Assembly: GCA_947503925.1 (NCBI GenBank)
Contig: CANNFQ010000003.1
Span: forward strand, 286,485-350,484
Direction of reading: 5' to 3'
DNA: 64,000 nucleotides
Source: an uncultured Paracoccaceae bacterium
GTDB taxonomy: Bacteria; Pseudomonadota; Alphaproteobacteria; Rhodobacterales; Rhodobacteraceae
The position numbers and the translations under genes are program-made. The notes beneath the pieces were generated by a model that worked only from the letters and a program-made list of their open reading frames with translations, had not been told where the DNA came from and did no database searches. Positions 51,640 to 60,693 of this stretch are shown piece by piece; positions within the stretch are counted from its first letter, which is position 1, and each line of letters starts with the position of its first letter.

Positions 51640-52407
51640 TTAGGCCTTCACACGGGGGCGCAACACATGTGGACGCGCTGCATCGTAAAGCGCCGAATCA
51701 GGAAACCCATGCGAATCAGCCAGCGCAGGTCCAACCAGAATCAGCGCAGTCCGGGTGATTTTTGCCGCGCGCACCTTCTCGCGCACATCCGTCAGTGTCC
51801 CCCGAATGATCATCTGGTCCGGCCATCCGACACGATAAATCACAGCCACCGGACAATCCGCCCCGTAATGGGGCATTAATTGCCGTTCGATCTCTCGCAG
51901 CGCACGAATGCCAAGATGGATGGCCAGGGTGGCCCCGGTACGGGCGAAATTCTCCAGCGTCTCACCTGCTGGCATCCCTGTCGATTTCATGGACATGCGG
52001 GTCAGGACGATTGATTGTGCAAGCTCTGGCACCGTCAATTCGGTGCCCAGAGCCGCCGCCGCAGCAGCATAAGCCGGTACGCCCGGAATAATCTGGTAAT
52101 CAATCCCATCCGCGTTGAGCCGCCGGATCTGCTCTGCAATCGCACCGTAAAGCGATGGATCGCCCGAATGCACGCGCGCGACATCCCGCCCCTTGGCATG
52201 GGCATCCAGGATCACAGCATGCGTTTCATCCAGCGTCATCGGCGCGGTATCGATCACCAACGCATCTTGTGGGGCGCAGGCAACCACCGCCTCGGGCACC
52301 AATGACCCGGCATAAAGGCACACCGGGCATTCGCCGATCACGCGGGCTGCCTTCAATGTCAGTAGTTCGGGGTCACCAGGGCCGGCGCCAATAAAAAAAA
52401 CAGTCAT
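51640..52407 (-). CDS. cobM: Precorrin-4 C11-methyltransferase
   Basis: A 255-residue SAM-dependent methyltransferase of the tetrapyrrole family, methylating C11 of precorrin-4 to precorrin-5. FFIGAGPGDPELLTLKAARVI is the SAM/tetrapyrrole P-loop; ARVHSGDPSLYGAIAEQIRRL, IPGVPAYAAAAAALGTELT and LVGPALADS are typical. Last gene of the cob operon, 53 bases after the CbiG-CobJ gene. Confidence 0.95.
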   Translation of the reverse strand: MTVFFIGAGPGDPELLTLKAARVIGECPVCLYAGSLVPEAVVACAPQDALVIDTAPMTLDETHAVILDAHAKGRDVARVHSGDPSLYGAIAEQIRRLNADGIDYQIIPGVPAYAAAAAALGTELTVPELAQSIVLTRMSMKSTGMPAGETLENFARTGATLAIHLGIRALREIERQLMPHYGADCPVAVIYRVGWPDQMIIRGTLTDVREKVRAAKITRTALILVGPALADSHGFPDSALYDAARPHVLRPRVKA

Positions 52408-52460
52408 CTACACTCCTCCGGGATGGCGGGTGGGGCGCGTTTCGCAACAGCGAAACAGCG

Positions 52461-54278
52461 TCACCCTGCCAAATCCCCATCAATCTTGCGGGCATAACCA
52501 CGCGGCGTATACATCCGCGGACCTTCACCCAATTGCGCCAAACGGGAATGCGACGACCCTACCAGCACGACCGTCAGCATATCGACCTCATCCACTTCCA
52601 ATGCATCCAACCGGCGATAGCGCACATGTTCTTCCGGACGACCCAGCGACGAGGCAAGCATCACCGGCGTATCGCCCGGACGATGTTTCAACAATATGTC
52701 CCGCGCCTCTGCCAGTAGCGTCCGACGGCGCATCGACACCGGATTGTAGAAAGCAATCACAAAATCCCCCGCCGCCGCCGCGCGCAACCGCTTGACGATG
52801 TCTTCGCGCGGCGTCAGCAAATCGGACAGCGAAATCGCACAGAAATCATGGCCCAATGGCGCACCCGCCCGCGCAGCCGCCCCCTGCAACGCACTCACTC
52901 CGGGGGAACTGACAACCTCCACCCGACGCGCTGCATCCGACACGCCCATCTGATCAGGACCACGATCCAGCAACTCAAAAACCAGCGCGCCCATCGCGTA
53001 AATCCCGGCATCCCCGGAACAGACCAACGCGACATTCTTACCCTTACCCGCCTGCTCCAAAGCATAGCGGCAGCGATCTTCCTCGCCACCCAACGGAAAA
53101 TCCGACCGTTCCTTACCCACAGCCAGAGGCCCTAGCAAATCAATATAAAGGCCGTAACCCACCAACTCATCCGCCTCAGCCACCAGCTTGGACACTTCCG
53201 GTGTCCGCCAGGCCGCCTGCCCCGGTCCAATGCCGACGACAGACAACCGCCCGCGCGCGCGTCCGGCCAGTTCAACCAAAGGTTTGTCATCAGCCGCAAG
53301 CGCGCATGTTGCATTGGCCGATTTCCGCTTTGGCAGCCGCAATGCACCCGCATTCGCCTGTGCCAGCGCCGCTGCTTCAGCCACTCCATGTGTCCCAACC
53401 TCGGCAAAAACCACATCAGACGGGTTCATCAAACGCGGGGTCTCGGCCTCCAAGGTCGAGGCATCAAACACCCGGAACGGAACGCCGAAATTCTCTGCCA
53501 GCGCAAGAATGGCTGGCTCATCAGCCTTCAACGTCAGGCTGTTCACCGAGTGCAACGCCTCCGGGATAATACCCGCCTCAGCCAAACCATTTGCGACCAG
53601 TTCAGCCATTTCATCCACTGGGCAATCCCGCGCGCAACCGACACCAAGCGCATAGCGTTGCGGCGCAAACTGTATGTGATCCGGTCCCAAATCAGAAACT
53701 TTCCCAGCCGCGCAGGTAATGCGCAGCCCATCACCCTGCGGCAAACACTGTAACCAACGCGCCTCAGCAGCGTCCGGACCTTCAACCCGCACGCCTGCAC
53801 CCGACAACAGGATCGCCATTGCGTCTTTCGCATGCCACGGGTTCACAAGCCGCCAGCCCGCAGGTGGCGCGTCCAACGCGACGCCTAACGCAACATCCCC
53901 CGCCGTCGTGACAGCAGCGACCGCACCCAGCGCCTCCGAAATCTCTGCGGCCAAACGGTTCGCACCGCGATGTCCACCCAGCAATGGCACAACGACTGCA
54001 CCGTCATCGGACACCGAAATCACAGGCGGCTCGGTGGTCTTGTTCGCCAAGAATGGCGCCACCGCCCGGATCAGGATCCCTGACGCACACACCCCCACCA
54101 CCGGCACCCCGGCAGCAAACAAATCCCGTGTGTGGTCCAACGCATTGGCAAAGAATGCGTCAGCCTGACCCACCCGGCCCTCACGACCATGCACCTGCGC
54201 GCCCAGAACCCCGGCAACGCGATGCGCCACGGGCTCCCCGGATCGAGACAACGCCAAAACAACTGGTTTCAAAGCCAT
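52461..54278 (-). CDS. cobJ: CbiG-CobJ fusion, cobalamin ring contraction protein
   Basis: A 605-residue two-part protein. Residues 1 to about 330 match CbiG (GVCASGILIRAVAPFLANKT, VSDDGAVVVPLLGGHRGANRLA, GVGCARDCPVDEMAELV). Residues about 340-605 match CobJ/CbiH, the precorrin-3B C17-methyltransferase (LSVVGIGPGQAAWRTPEV, ALVCSGDAGIYAMG, VSSPGVSALQGAAARAGAPL, FYNPVSMRRR). CbiG belongs to the anaerobic ring-opening scheme, so its fusion with CobJ in an aerobic-type operon is notable. Overlaps cobI by 10 bases. Confidence 0.93.
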   Translation of the reverse strand: MALKPVVLALSRSGEPVAHRVAGVLGAQVHGREGRVGQADAFFANALDHTRDLFAAGVPVVGVCASGILIRAVAPFLANKTTEPPVISVSDDGAVVVPLLGGHRGANRLAAEISEALGAVAAVTTAGDVALGVALDAPPAGWRLVNPWHAKDAMAILLSGAGVRVEGPDAAEARWLQCLPQGDGLRITCAAGKVSDLGPDHIQFAPQRYALGVGCARDCPVDEMAELVANGLAEAGIIPEALHSVNSLTLKADEPAILALAENFGVPFRVFDASTLEAETPRLMNPSDVVFAEVGTHGVAEAAALAQANAGALRLPKRKSANATCALAADDKPLVELAGRARGRLSVVGIGPGQAAWRTPEVSKLVAEADELVGYGLYIDLLGPLAVGKERSDFPLGGEEDRCRYALEQAGKGKNVALVCSGDAGIYAMGALVFELLDRGPDQMGVSDAARRVEVVSSPGVSALQGAAARAGAPLGHDFCAISLSDLLTPREDIVKRLRAAAAGDFVIAFYNPVSMRRRTLLAEARDILLKHRPGDTPVMLASSLGRPEEHVRYRRLDALEVDEVDMLTVVLVGSSHSRLAQLGEGPRMYTPRGYARKIDGDLAG

Positions 54279-55015
54279 GGATCAGCCCCCTTGGTCAACA
54301 GAATCATGGAAAAATACGGGGCACAGGCGGGGGCATCCGCCAGCGGCAGCACAACCTCTTCGGCCAATGTCGCGCGCTCCACATAAACAGCCTGATCGGT
54401 CAAACCGAGCGCATCTATCACGCCGCGAATTTTTGGCAAATGCCGCCCGACTTTCATGATCGCCACGCTTTCGGCACCATCTATACGGTTGCGCAGTTCC
54501 GTCTCCGGCAACGGACCCGGCAATACAGTCAACCGTTCGTTACGGGCGGCCAATGGCATTCCGGCCCGGGCGGCACAGGCCGTGACTGATGTCACCCCAG
54601 GTACCACCTCAACCCGGTAGCGATCCGACAGGCGCGCAAACAGATACATGAATGAGCCGTAAAAGAACGGGTCACCCTCGCAAAGACATACGACATCCTG
54701 GCCACGGTCCAGCGCTTCTGCAATGCGCGCGGCCCCCGCATCATAGGCGGCTTGCGCGGGTTCCCGAGCCACCGACATCGGCACATCCATGACGATTTCC
54801 TGGGCCCCGGGCCCGATCAGATCTGCGGCAATCGACCAGGCAAAACTCGCCGCCCCCGCCAGTGTGGGATAAGCGACAACATGCGCCTTCTCGATCAAAC
54901 GGGCGGCACGCAATGTCATCAAATCCGGCGCACCCGGGCCCACACCAACCCCATACAAAACGCCTTGGGATGGTGGGTGGGGCGCATTGGCGCCGCCAAT
55001 AGCGTCACCCATCAT
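54269..55015 (-). CDS. cobI: Precorrin-2 C20-methyltransferase
   Basis: A protein of about 248 residues; methylates C20 of precorrin-2 to precorrin-3A. LYGVGVGPGAPDLMTLRAARLI is the SAM loop; VVCLCEGDPFFYGSFMYLFARL, VEVVPGVTSVTACAARAGMPL and ESVAIMKVGRHLPKI follow the family. ATG 55015 forms an ATGA overlap with cobL; ATG 55012 is an alternative. Overlaps the CbiG-CobJ gene by 10 bases downstream. Confidence 0.95.
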   Translation of the reverse strand: MMGDAIGGANAPHPPSQGVLYGVGVGPGAPDLMTLRAARLIEKAHVVAYPTLAGAASFAWSIAADLIGPGAQEIVMDVPMSVAREPAQAAYDAGAARIAEALDRGQDVVCLCEGDPFFYGSFMYLFARLSDRYRVEVVPGVTSVTACAARAGMPLAARNERLTVLPGPLPETELRNRIDGAESVAIMKVGRHLPKIRGVIDALGLTDQAVYVERATLAEEVVLPLADAPACAPYFSMILLTKGADPWL

Positions 55016-56214
55016 CGCTTTACCAAACTCCACTGGGTCACCGGCATCAGCGGACGCCAGCCCGTCAGCCGACCTACAGGCTCTGCCCGATGCACTGACA
55101 GTTTCACCAGATCACCGCCATAGGCTTTGTGTATCGCAATCAGTTCTGCCTCACTTTCCAGGGTCACCGCGTTCGCCACCATACGGCCCAAAGGGCGTAA
55201 CGCGGCCCAAGCGGCCTCAAACGTCTCCCGGCTCAACCCACCGCCAATGAAAATCGCATCTGGCGCATCCAGACCTTCCAGCGCGCGCGGCACCTCTTCA
55301 TCCACCAGTTCCAGTTTCGGCACGCCCAGCGCCAGCGCATTTGTCGCCGCCATCGCGCGTCTGTCCGCACGCGGCTCAATCCCGACCGCCCTAGCATAAC
55401 GGGCCGCGCGCATCCATTCGATGGCAACCGATCCGCAACCACAGCCGATATCCCACAAAAGCGCGCCACGCATCGGCATCAGCTTGGCCACGGTCGCCGC
55501 ACGCACCTCCTGTTTGGTCATCGTACCATCTGACTGAAACAAATCATCCGCCAAGCCCGGCACACGGGGCAATAATGCAGCGTCCGGGGCCGCAATGCAT
55601 TCAACCGCCAATGTATTGAACGCGGGCACCACGTGATCCCAGCTCTCCGCGATACCGTCAAACCGGGCCTCATCCTTGCCACCCATCGCGGCCAGCACGG
55701 TCATCCTTGATCCGCCAAAGCCGCGTTCTGTCAGAAACCGCGCAATTTGGGCGGGCGTCCGTTCACCCGTGGTCAGCACCAGCAAACGCACATCCGGCTG
55801 AATAAACGCGATCATCTGCTCAACCGGACGACCATGCACCGTCAGGGTCTCAACATCGGGCAAGGACCAGCCCATCCGGGCAGCAGCCAGCTGAAACGCA
55901 GATAATTGCGGATGATAGGTAATCTCTCCGGGGTCAATCGACCGGCCAATCTTGGCACCTACGGAAAACCACAGCGGATCGCCCGTGGCGAGCACAACCA
56001 CGCGCTGATCGCGCAGACCCTCAATCGTATCGATCAACGCATCAAACGGGTGGGGCCAGGCCATGCGCGTGGCCGTCAGGTTATCAGCCAGCGTATGATG
56101 CCGTTCACCGCCAATGATAACCTCCGCCGCTTCAACAACCGCGCGGGTGGCGGGCACAAGCCCGTCCATGCCATCTTCGCCAATTCCGACGATATGCAGC
56201 CATGGGTCAGACAT
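55012..56214 (-). CDS. cobL: Precorrin-6Y C5,15-methyltransferase (decarboxylating)
   Basis: A 400-residue bifunctional enzyme. N-terminal CbiE-like domain (WLHIVGIGEDGMDGLVPATRA, VVVLATGDPLWFSVG) methylates C5 or C15. C-terminal CbiT-like Rossmann domain (GALLWDIGCGCGSVAIEWMR, IFIGGGLSRETFEAAW) methylates the other and decarboxylates the acetate side chain. Start 56214 lies within the end of cobH (8-base overlap). The length is normal for the fused CobL form. Confidence 0.95.
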   Translation of the reverse strand: MSDPWLHIVGIGEDGMDGLVPATRAVVEAAEVIIGGERHHTLADNLTATRMAWPHPFDALIDTIEGLRDQRVVVLATGDPLWFSVGAKIGRSIDPGEITYHPQLSAFQLAAARMGWSLPDVETLTVHGRPVEQMIAFIQPDVRLLVLTTGERTPAQIARFLTERGFGGSRMTVLAAMGGKDEARFDGIAESWDHVVPAFNTLAVECIAAPDAALLPRVPGLADDLFQSDGTMTKQEVRAATVAKLMPMRGALLWDIGCGCGSVAIEWMRAARYARAVGIEPRADRRAMAATNALALGVPKLELVDEEVPRALEGLDAPDAIFIGGGLSRETFEAAWAALRPLGRMVANAVTLESEAELIAIHKAYGGDLVKLSVHRAEPVGRLTGWRPLMPVTQWSLVKR

Positions 56215-56842
56215 CTTCTGGTAACCCCGCTGCCAGAGCATTCACCGCAGCCGAAGCCATGGCTGACCCACCACGTCGCCCGCGCAAGGCCACATATTCA
56301 CAGCCACGCGGACGTTCCGCCAATTCAGCCTTACTTTCAGCAGCACCGACAAATCCAACCGGAAAGCCAAGAATGACAGCAGGCTTCGGCCAATCCTGAT
56401 CGAGCAGTTCCAGCAAATGAAACAGCGCCGTCGGCGCATTGCCAATCGCCACAACGGCCCCATCAATCCGGTCGCGCCACAGCTCAACAGCTGCCGCCGA
56501 ACGCGTGTTGCCGATCATGGCCGCATGTCCGGCGACTGTTGGATCATTCAAGGTCACGACAACATCATTGCCAGTGGGCAGATAGCGACGAATGATACCG
56601 GCGCCCACCATTTCGCAATCACACAAGACCGGCGCACCCGCAGCCAGAGCCGCGCTGCCCGCAGCCACAGCACCAGGCGAAAATGCCAAACGGTCCGCAA
56701 TTTCAACCATGCCGCAGGAATGGATCAGCCGGGTCATTAGCGGATGCATGACCGCAGGAAACCGATCCAAACGCGCCTCATCGCGCACAGTTGCAAAACT
56801 CTGTGCGTAAATGGCTTTGGGATCTTGTTCATAGCGTCGCAC
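56207..56842 (-). CDS. cobH: Precorrin-8X methylmutase
   Basis: A protein of about 211 residues that shifts a methyl group from C11 to C12, giving hydrogenobyrinate. MTRLIHSCGMVEIADRL holds the catalytic His. APVLCDCEMVGAGIIR, TRSAAAVELW, VVAIGNAPTALFHLLEL and LGFPVGFVGAAESK are family signatures. GTG 56842 is preferred as start because AAGGAA lies five bases before it; ATG 56860 is an alternative. First of the tightly packed cobH-L-I-J block. Confidence 0.95.
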   Translation of the reverse strand: MRRYEQDPKAIYAQSFATVRDEARLDRFPAVMHPLMTRLIHSCGMVEIADRLAFSPGAVAAGSAALAAGAPVLCDCEMVGAGIIRRYLPTGNDVVVTLNDPTVAGHAAMIGNTRSAAAVELWRDRIDGAVVAIGNAPTALFHLLELLDQDWPKPAVILGFPVGFVGAAESKAELAERPRGCEYVALRGRRGGSAMASAAVNALAAGLPEDV

Positions 56843-56871
56843 GGTATTTCCTTCGCGCATTGCCAGAGGGC

Positions 56872-56892
56872 CAATTTTTCATAGGAAAATTG
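56872..56892. repeat. AT-rich inverted repeat upstream of cobH
   Basis: CAATTTT-N7-AAAATTG with perfect 7-bp arms, in the 81-base gap between cbiX and cobH. It could be a weak attenuator or an operator; no T tract follows. Confidence 0.35.
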
Positions 56893-56923
56893 ACAGCAAG
56901 CAGTTTATGAAATTTTGATCCCC

Positions 56924-58120
56924 TCACATCTTTGCCTTGCGCGCACTTTCGGGACCATGCGGGTGATCTGCATGGGGATAAACTGCGTGATGATGGTGGT
57001 GATGATCCTGGTCGTGGTCATGCCCATGGTGATGATGGTGGTGATCATGCGCCGCCTCAAGGCGGCAGACCCCGGTACAGAACGTGTCGCAAAGCGTGCA
57101 ATCGGCGACATTCGATCCCGGCGCATTGGCACCCTGACCCTCGACGTGATGGTGATGGCTTTCTTGCACTGCACCGACCTCTGCCTCAAAACCAACGACC
57201 TGCACCCGATATTTGCACAGCACGCATGTCGGCGGGGGAACCGCGCCAAAGGCCGGGTGCGCGCGATCTTCGACGCTGATATGGTGATGTCCACCATCCT
57301 CCAGTGCCAGAACCTGACTGCGATATCCGCAAATCCCGCAATTGGGTGGCGGCGTATCGCCATCCTGTTCCAGGATGCGCTCGGCAAAGGTTTCAAGCAC
57401 CTTGGGGTGATCACCCAGATAACCGGCCTTCACGAAATCAATGCCGGGATATTCTGCCGCAACCTGATCGGTGAAACCATAAATCCGGTCGATCAGAATG
57501 CCCGAAAACAGGAAATAGGGGAACACGATGACCCGCTTATAGGGCAGCATGGCGACATGCTGCAGACAGGGTTCGACCAATGGGAAGGTCACACCGGAAT
57601 AGCCCACCTCGCACCATCCAAACCCCATGCCTTCCTGCAACATGCGGGCGATCTTTGACACGTTCCCATTGGCGTCCGGGTCAGACGCGCCGCGCCCGAT
57701 CACAACAAGACAGGTATCCGTCAACGGCACGTCACCCGACGCCGCATTGGCGCGATCAACCGCTTCCTGTACGCGGCCAGCAGCCGCCGCAATCATCTTG
57801 GGATCTACACCCAATTCGCGGCCATAGCTGACCTGCATACCATGTTTGGCCGCATAGGTGTTCAGCACCGTAGGGATATCGTTCTTGGCATGCATCGCGG
57901 CAAACAGCATCCCGGGCACGGCTAGAATACGTTCGCACCCGGCCTCGCGCAGCTTGTCCAGACCATCCCGGATCACCGGATTGGCAAATTCCAGATAACC
58001 ATAATCCGTCATCCAGTCGTCTGGCAGGTAGGCCGGCAGTTTCTCTGCAAGCACGGCAAATTCATCGACCGCCGACTGGCTGCGCGAACCGTGCCCGCAG
58101 ATCATGACACCGGTTTTCAT
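56924..58120 (-). CDS. cbiX: Sirohydrochlorin cobaltochelatase, long CbiX with His-rich tail
   Basis: A 398-residue chelatase that inserts cobalt into sirohydrochlorin early in the B12 route. Two CbiX half-domains: GVMICGHGSRSQSAVDEFAVL and VPGMLFAAMHAKNDIP in the first, LVVIGRGASDPDANGNV and FPYFLFSGILIDRIYGF in the second. The C-terminal 130 residues carry four Cys pairs (NCGICGYR, TCVLCKYR, CTLCDTFCTGVC), as for an iron-sulfur cluster. Two His tracts end the protein (HDHHHHHHGHDHDQDHHHHH), probably for cobalt storage. A 4-base overlap links it to the DUF6732-like gene. Confidence 0.94.
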   Translation of the reverse strand: MKTGVMICGHGSRSQSAVDEFAVLAEKLPAYLPDDWMTDYGYLEFANPVIRDGLDKLREAGCERILAVPGMLFAAMHAKNDIPTVLNTYAAKHGMQVSYGRELGVDPKMIAAAAGRVQEAVDRANAASGDVPLTDTCLVVIGRGASDPDANGNVSKIARMLQEGMGFGWCEVGYSGVTFPLVEPCLQHVAMLPYKRVIVFPYFLFSGILIDRIYGFTDQVAAEYPGIDFVKAGYLGDHPKVLETFAERILEQDGDTPPPNCGICGYRSQVLALEDGGHHHISVEDRAHPAFGAVPPPTCVLCKYRVQVVGFEAEVGAVQESHHHHVEGQGANAPGSNVADCTLCDTFCTGVCRLEAAHDHHHHHHGHDHDQDHHHHHHAVYPHADHPHGPESARKAKM

Positions 58121-58329
58121 GCCGTCTCCTCTTCGGGCTCTTCTTCAGGCGCGGCATCTTGCTTTGCCTTTTTGTCCTTCAGCGCGCCCCAGATCGCGGC
58201 AAGACCTGCCAGACCAATCGCCGCACCCGCGACCCAATGATCATGCCCCGCCAGATCGCCCCAGTGGCCGGGATGGGCCGCCACGGCCGAGCCTGCAAAA
58301 ACCAGCATCAAGGAAAGCAAAACACGCAT
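58117..58329 (-). CDS. Small exported His-containing protein (DUF6732-like)
   Basis: A 70-residue protein: signal-like segment MRVLLSLMLVFAGSAVA, then AHPGHWGDLAGHDHWVAG with four His, a second membrane segment (AAIGLAGLAAIWGAL) and an acidic Glu/Ala tail. It resembles what I know as DUF6732, seen in B12 clusters. It is likely the first gene of the cob operon, with GGAGG seven bases before the ATG. A role in cobalt delivery is a guess from the His and the location. Confidence 0.72.
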   Translation of the reverse strand: MRVLLSLMLVFAGSAVAAHPGHWGDLAGHDHWVAGAAIGLAGLAAIWGALKDKKAKQDAAPEEEPEEETA

Positions 58330-58957
58330 CGGGTCCTCCGTTTCATACCATAGCCAGAGAACCGGTTGCCCGTGCTTTGACGACGTGACGCATTGGTCCC
58401 CGTTTTGGGTCAACCGCCGCACCACCAACCTCTCTGGCCACTCAGGGCTTCGTCTGGTGAGTCGTATAATGCGCGGTATCGGCCGGATCAAACCGATAAG
58501 CGACCGTTCAGACCGATCGGGCGGCAGATCGCATCGGTTCAATGCGGCCTCACACGCGTATCAGATGTCCGTGCACGCCTGTGAGCTCAAGAAATCGACG
58601 CAGTTGGCGCAAAAGGAAACCCATCAAAAAATACAATCATGAGCTGCATTTCGGCTTGCGTTAGTCAGCGAATATGCAACGCGATGTTTAAAGAATCCGG
58701 CGTCGCCACACGATGCTTTGTCGGCAAAAAAGTGATCAAGAAGTTAATATTTATTTAATAAACTTTAAGATCCGTGAACCCCACACCCATTCTGACGGAT
58801 TAGGTTAGCAAGCTCTCAGGCCTCAACAGCGAAAGACCCTTATTTCTTGGGTTGGATTTACCTATTCTTCCTTAAGTTGATTAAAACTTAAGGAAATTTT
58901 TCAACGTTGGAACAAACCTGCAAGCGGGGTCGTTTGCACTAGTAGTGAGGAAAAGGA
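58330..58957. other. 628-base gene-free region between the cob operon and nrdJ
   Basis: The half near nrdJ is strikingly AT-rich (around 58735-58775). It contains one perfect inverted repeat (58870-58893). I looked for a cobalamin riboswitch here and saw none of its core sequence. No reading frame is convincing. It probably carries the promoters of both divergent operons. Confidence 0.45.
58870..58893. promoter_or_regulatory. Perfect inverted repeat upstream of nrdJ
   Basis: CCTTAAGTT-N6-AACTTAAGG, 9-bp perfect arms, about 65 bases before the nrdJ start codon. It lacks a T tract, so a protein-binding site is more likely than a terminator. It does not look like an NrdR box. Confidence 0.5.
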
Positions 58958-60688
58958 ATGCACCAAGAACGAGAAGTAGTAAAAGTCGCAAATAGTTTCG
59001 ATCAAGCGATTTCCGAATTCATTTGGCAAGAAAAATACCAGTACCGGGTCAATGGAAAAGCCATTGATAACACAATCGAAGATACATGGCGGCGCGTGGC
59101 CGAAGGTTTGGCGTCGACCGAACAACCAACGGCACAAGGGCGCGTGACAGGCCAGTTTTTGGCCGCGATGTCGGACCACAAATTGTTGCCGGCCGGACGT
59201 ATTTTGGCAGGCTGCGGCACGGCCCGGAACATCACGCTATCCAATACATTTGTGATGCAAACAATTCCTGATTCCGTCGGCGGGATCATGGACACGGCGA
59301 AGCAGGCCGCACTCACCATGCAGATGGGGGGTGGCCTTGGGTTTGACTTTTCGACACTCAGACCGGCAGGCACCTATGTCAAAGGGCTTGATTGCGGTGC
59401 CGCTGGCCCCATCGCTGCGATGGATATTTTTGATGCAGTATGCGCCATGGTCGTCAAAGGGATGGGGCGTGGCGCGATGATGGCCACCATGCGGTGCGAT
59501 CACCCGGATATCGCCGCCTTTGTCGCTGCCAAAACAGACCGGCAGAAGCTGCGGAATTTCAATCTTTCGGTCATGGTCTCCGACGCGTTCATGGATGCGG
59601 TTAAGCTTGATGATGACTGGGATCTGGTCTGGGACGGCCGCATCATGGAAACGATCAAGGCGCGCAGCTTGTGGCAAACCATCATGGAACGGACCTATGC
59701 CGCGGCAGAGCCCGGGGTTTTGTTCATCGACCGGATCAATGCGATGAACCCGCTGAACTACCTGGAAAAGATCTGTGCGACAAATTCCTGCGCCGAACAG
59801 CCGCTTCCACCAAATGGGACAAGCCCATTGGCGTCGATCAATCTGGCGCGTCTGGTACGCGCACCGTTTGAAAAGACCGCAGCGCTTGATCTGGATGAAT
59901 TGACGCGGCTGACCGGCATTGCCGTCCGCATGCTGGATAATGCGATTGATATCTCGCAATTCGCCAATGAGGCACAGCGACAGGAAGCGCTGACAAAGCG
60001 CCGGATCGGCATTGGCGTGACCGCGGTGGCCGATGCGCTGATCATGCTGGGTATCCCCTACGGCACAACAGAAGCAGCGCGCGTGTTGGGCCAATGGATG
60101 CAGGTATTGCAAAACGCAGCCTATGCGGCATCCGCCGAACTGGCCCGAGAACGCGGCGCGTTTCCAGCCTATGTACCAGAACGTCATCAGGGTCATCCAA
60201 TGATTGCCCGGCTTGATCCGGATGTCCGCCGTCTGATCCTGCGCCACGGGCTGCGCAACGCTGCCCTGACATCAATCGCCCCGACCGGAACGATTTCCAT
60301 GCTGGCCGGTAATGTATCATCGGGGATAGAACCCGTCTTTTCACTGGCCTACCACAGGACCATGAACACATCAGACGGCAAACAACGTCAGGACAAGGTT
60401 GAGGATTACGCCGTCTGGCTTTACCGCAATATATTCGGGGCAAATGCCGCCCTGCCCGATACCTTTGTCACTTCTGCCGGTTTGGAACCCACGGCCCATA
60501 TTGCGATGCAGGCAGCGGCACAACATTGGGTTGACGGGGGCATCTCGAAAACCGTGAACTGCCCCGACACGATCTCATTCGCAGATTTCAAGGATATCTA
60601 TCAACAAGCCTATGACACAGGCTGCAAAGGATGCACGACATTTCGCCCCAACGACATTACGGGCAGTATCCTGCAGGAGGCGGACTAG
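58958..60688 (+). CDS. nrdJ: Adenosylcobalamin-dependent (class II) ribonucleotide reductase, short form
   Basis: A 576-residue reductase that makes deoxyribonucleotides using B12. GRILAGCGTARNITLSNTF, MQMGGGLGFDFSTLRP, the N-x-C-x-E active-site loop ATNSCAEQPLPPNGTSPLAS, APTGTISMLAGNVSSGIEP and the C-terminal redox pair TGCKGCTTFRPN are visible. It is much shorter than the about 1,200-residue NrdJ common in Rhodobacterales and lacks their long C-terminal part. It is divergent from the cob operon. AAAAGGA precedes the ATG. Confidence 0.95.
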   Translation: MHQEREVVKVANSFDQAISEFIWQEKYQYRVNGKAIDNTIEDTWRRVAEGLASTEQPTAQGRVTGQFLAAMSDHKLLPAGRILAGCGTARNITLSNTFVMQTIPDSVGGIMDTAKQAALTMQMGGGLGFDFSTLRPAGTYVKGLDCGAAGPIAAMDIFDAVCAMVVKGMGRGAMMATMRCDHPDIAAFVAAKTDRQKLRNFNLSVMVSDAFMDAVKLDDDWDLVWDGRIMETIKARSLWQTIMERTYAAAEPGVLFIDRINAMNPLNYLEKICATNSCAEQPLPPNGTSPLASINLARLVRAPFEKTAALDLDELTRLTGIAVRMLDNAIDISQFANEAQRQEALTKRRIGIGVTAVADALIMLGIPYGTTEAARVLGQWMQVLQNAAYAASAELARERGAFPAYVPERHQGHPMIARLDPDVRRLILRHGLRNAALTSIAPTGTISMLAGNVSSGIEPVFSLAYHRTMNTSDGKQRQDKVEDYAVWLYRNIFGANAALPDTFVTSAGLEPTAHIAMQAAAQHWVDGGISKTVNCPDTISFADFKDIYQQAYDTGCKGCTTFRPNDITGSILQEAD

Positions 60689-60693
60689 AACCA

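Noticed and set aside
56924..57010. Frameshift artefact as origin of the poly-His end of CbiX
   Set aside because: The frame is uninterrupted from the chelatase domain through the Cys pairs, and His-rich tails are known for long CbiX proteins.
58330..58957. Cobalamin riboswitch between cob operon and nrdJ
   Set aside because: None of the conserved core segments was visible on either strand.
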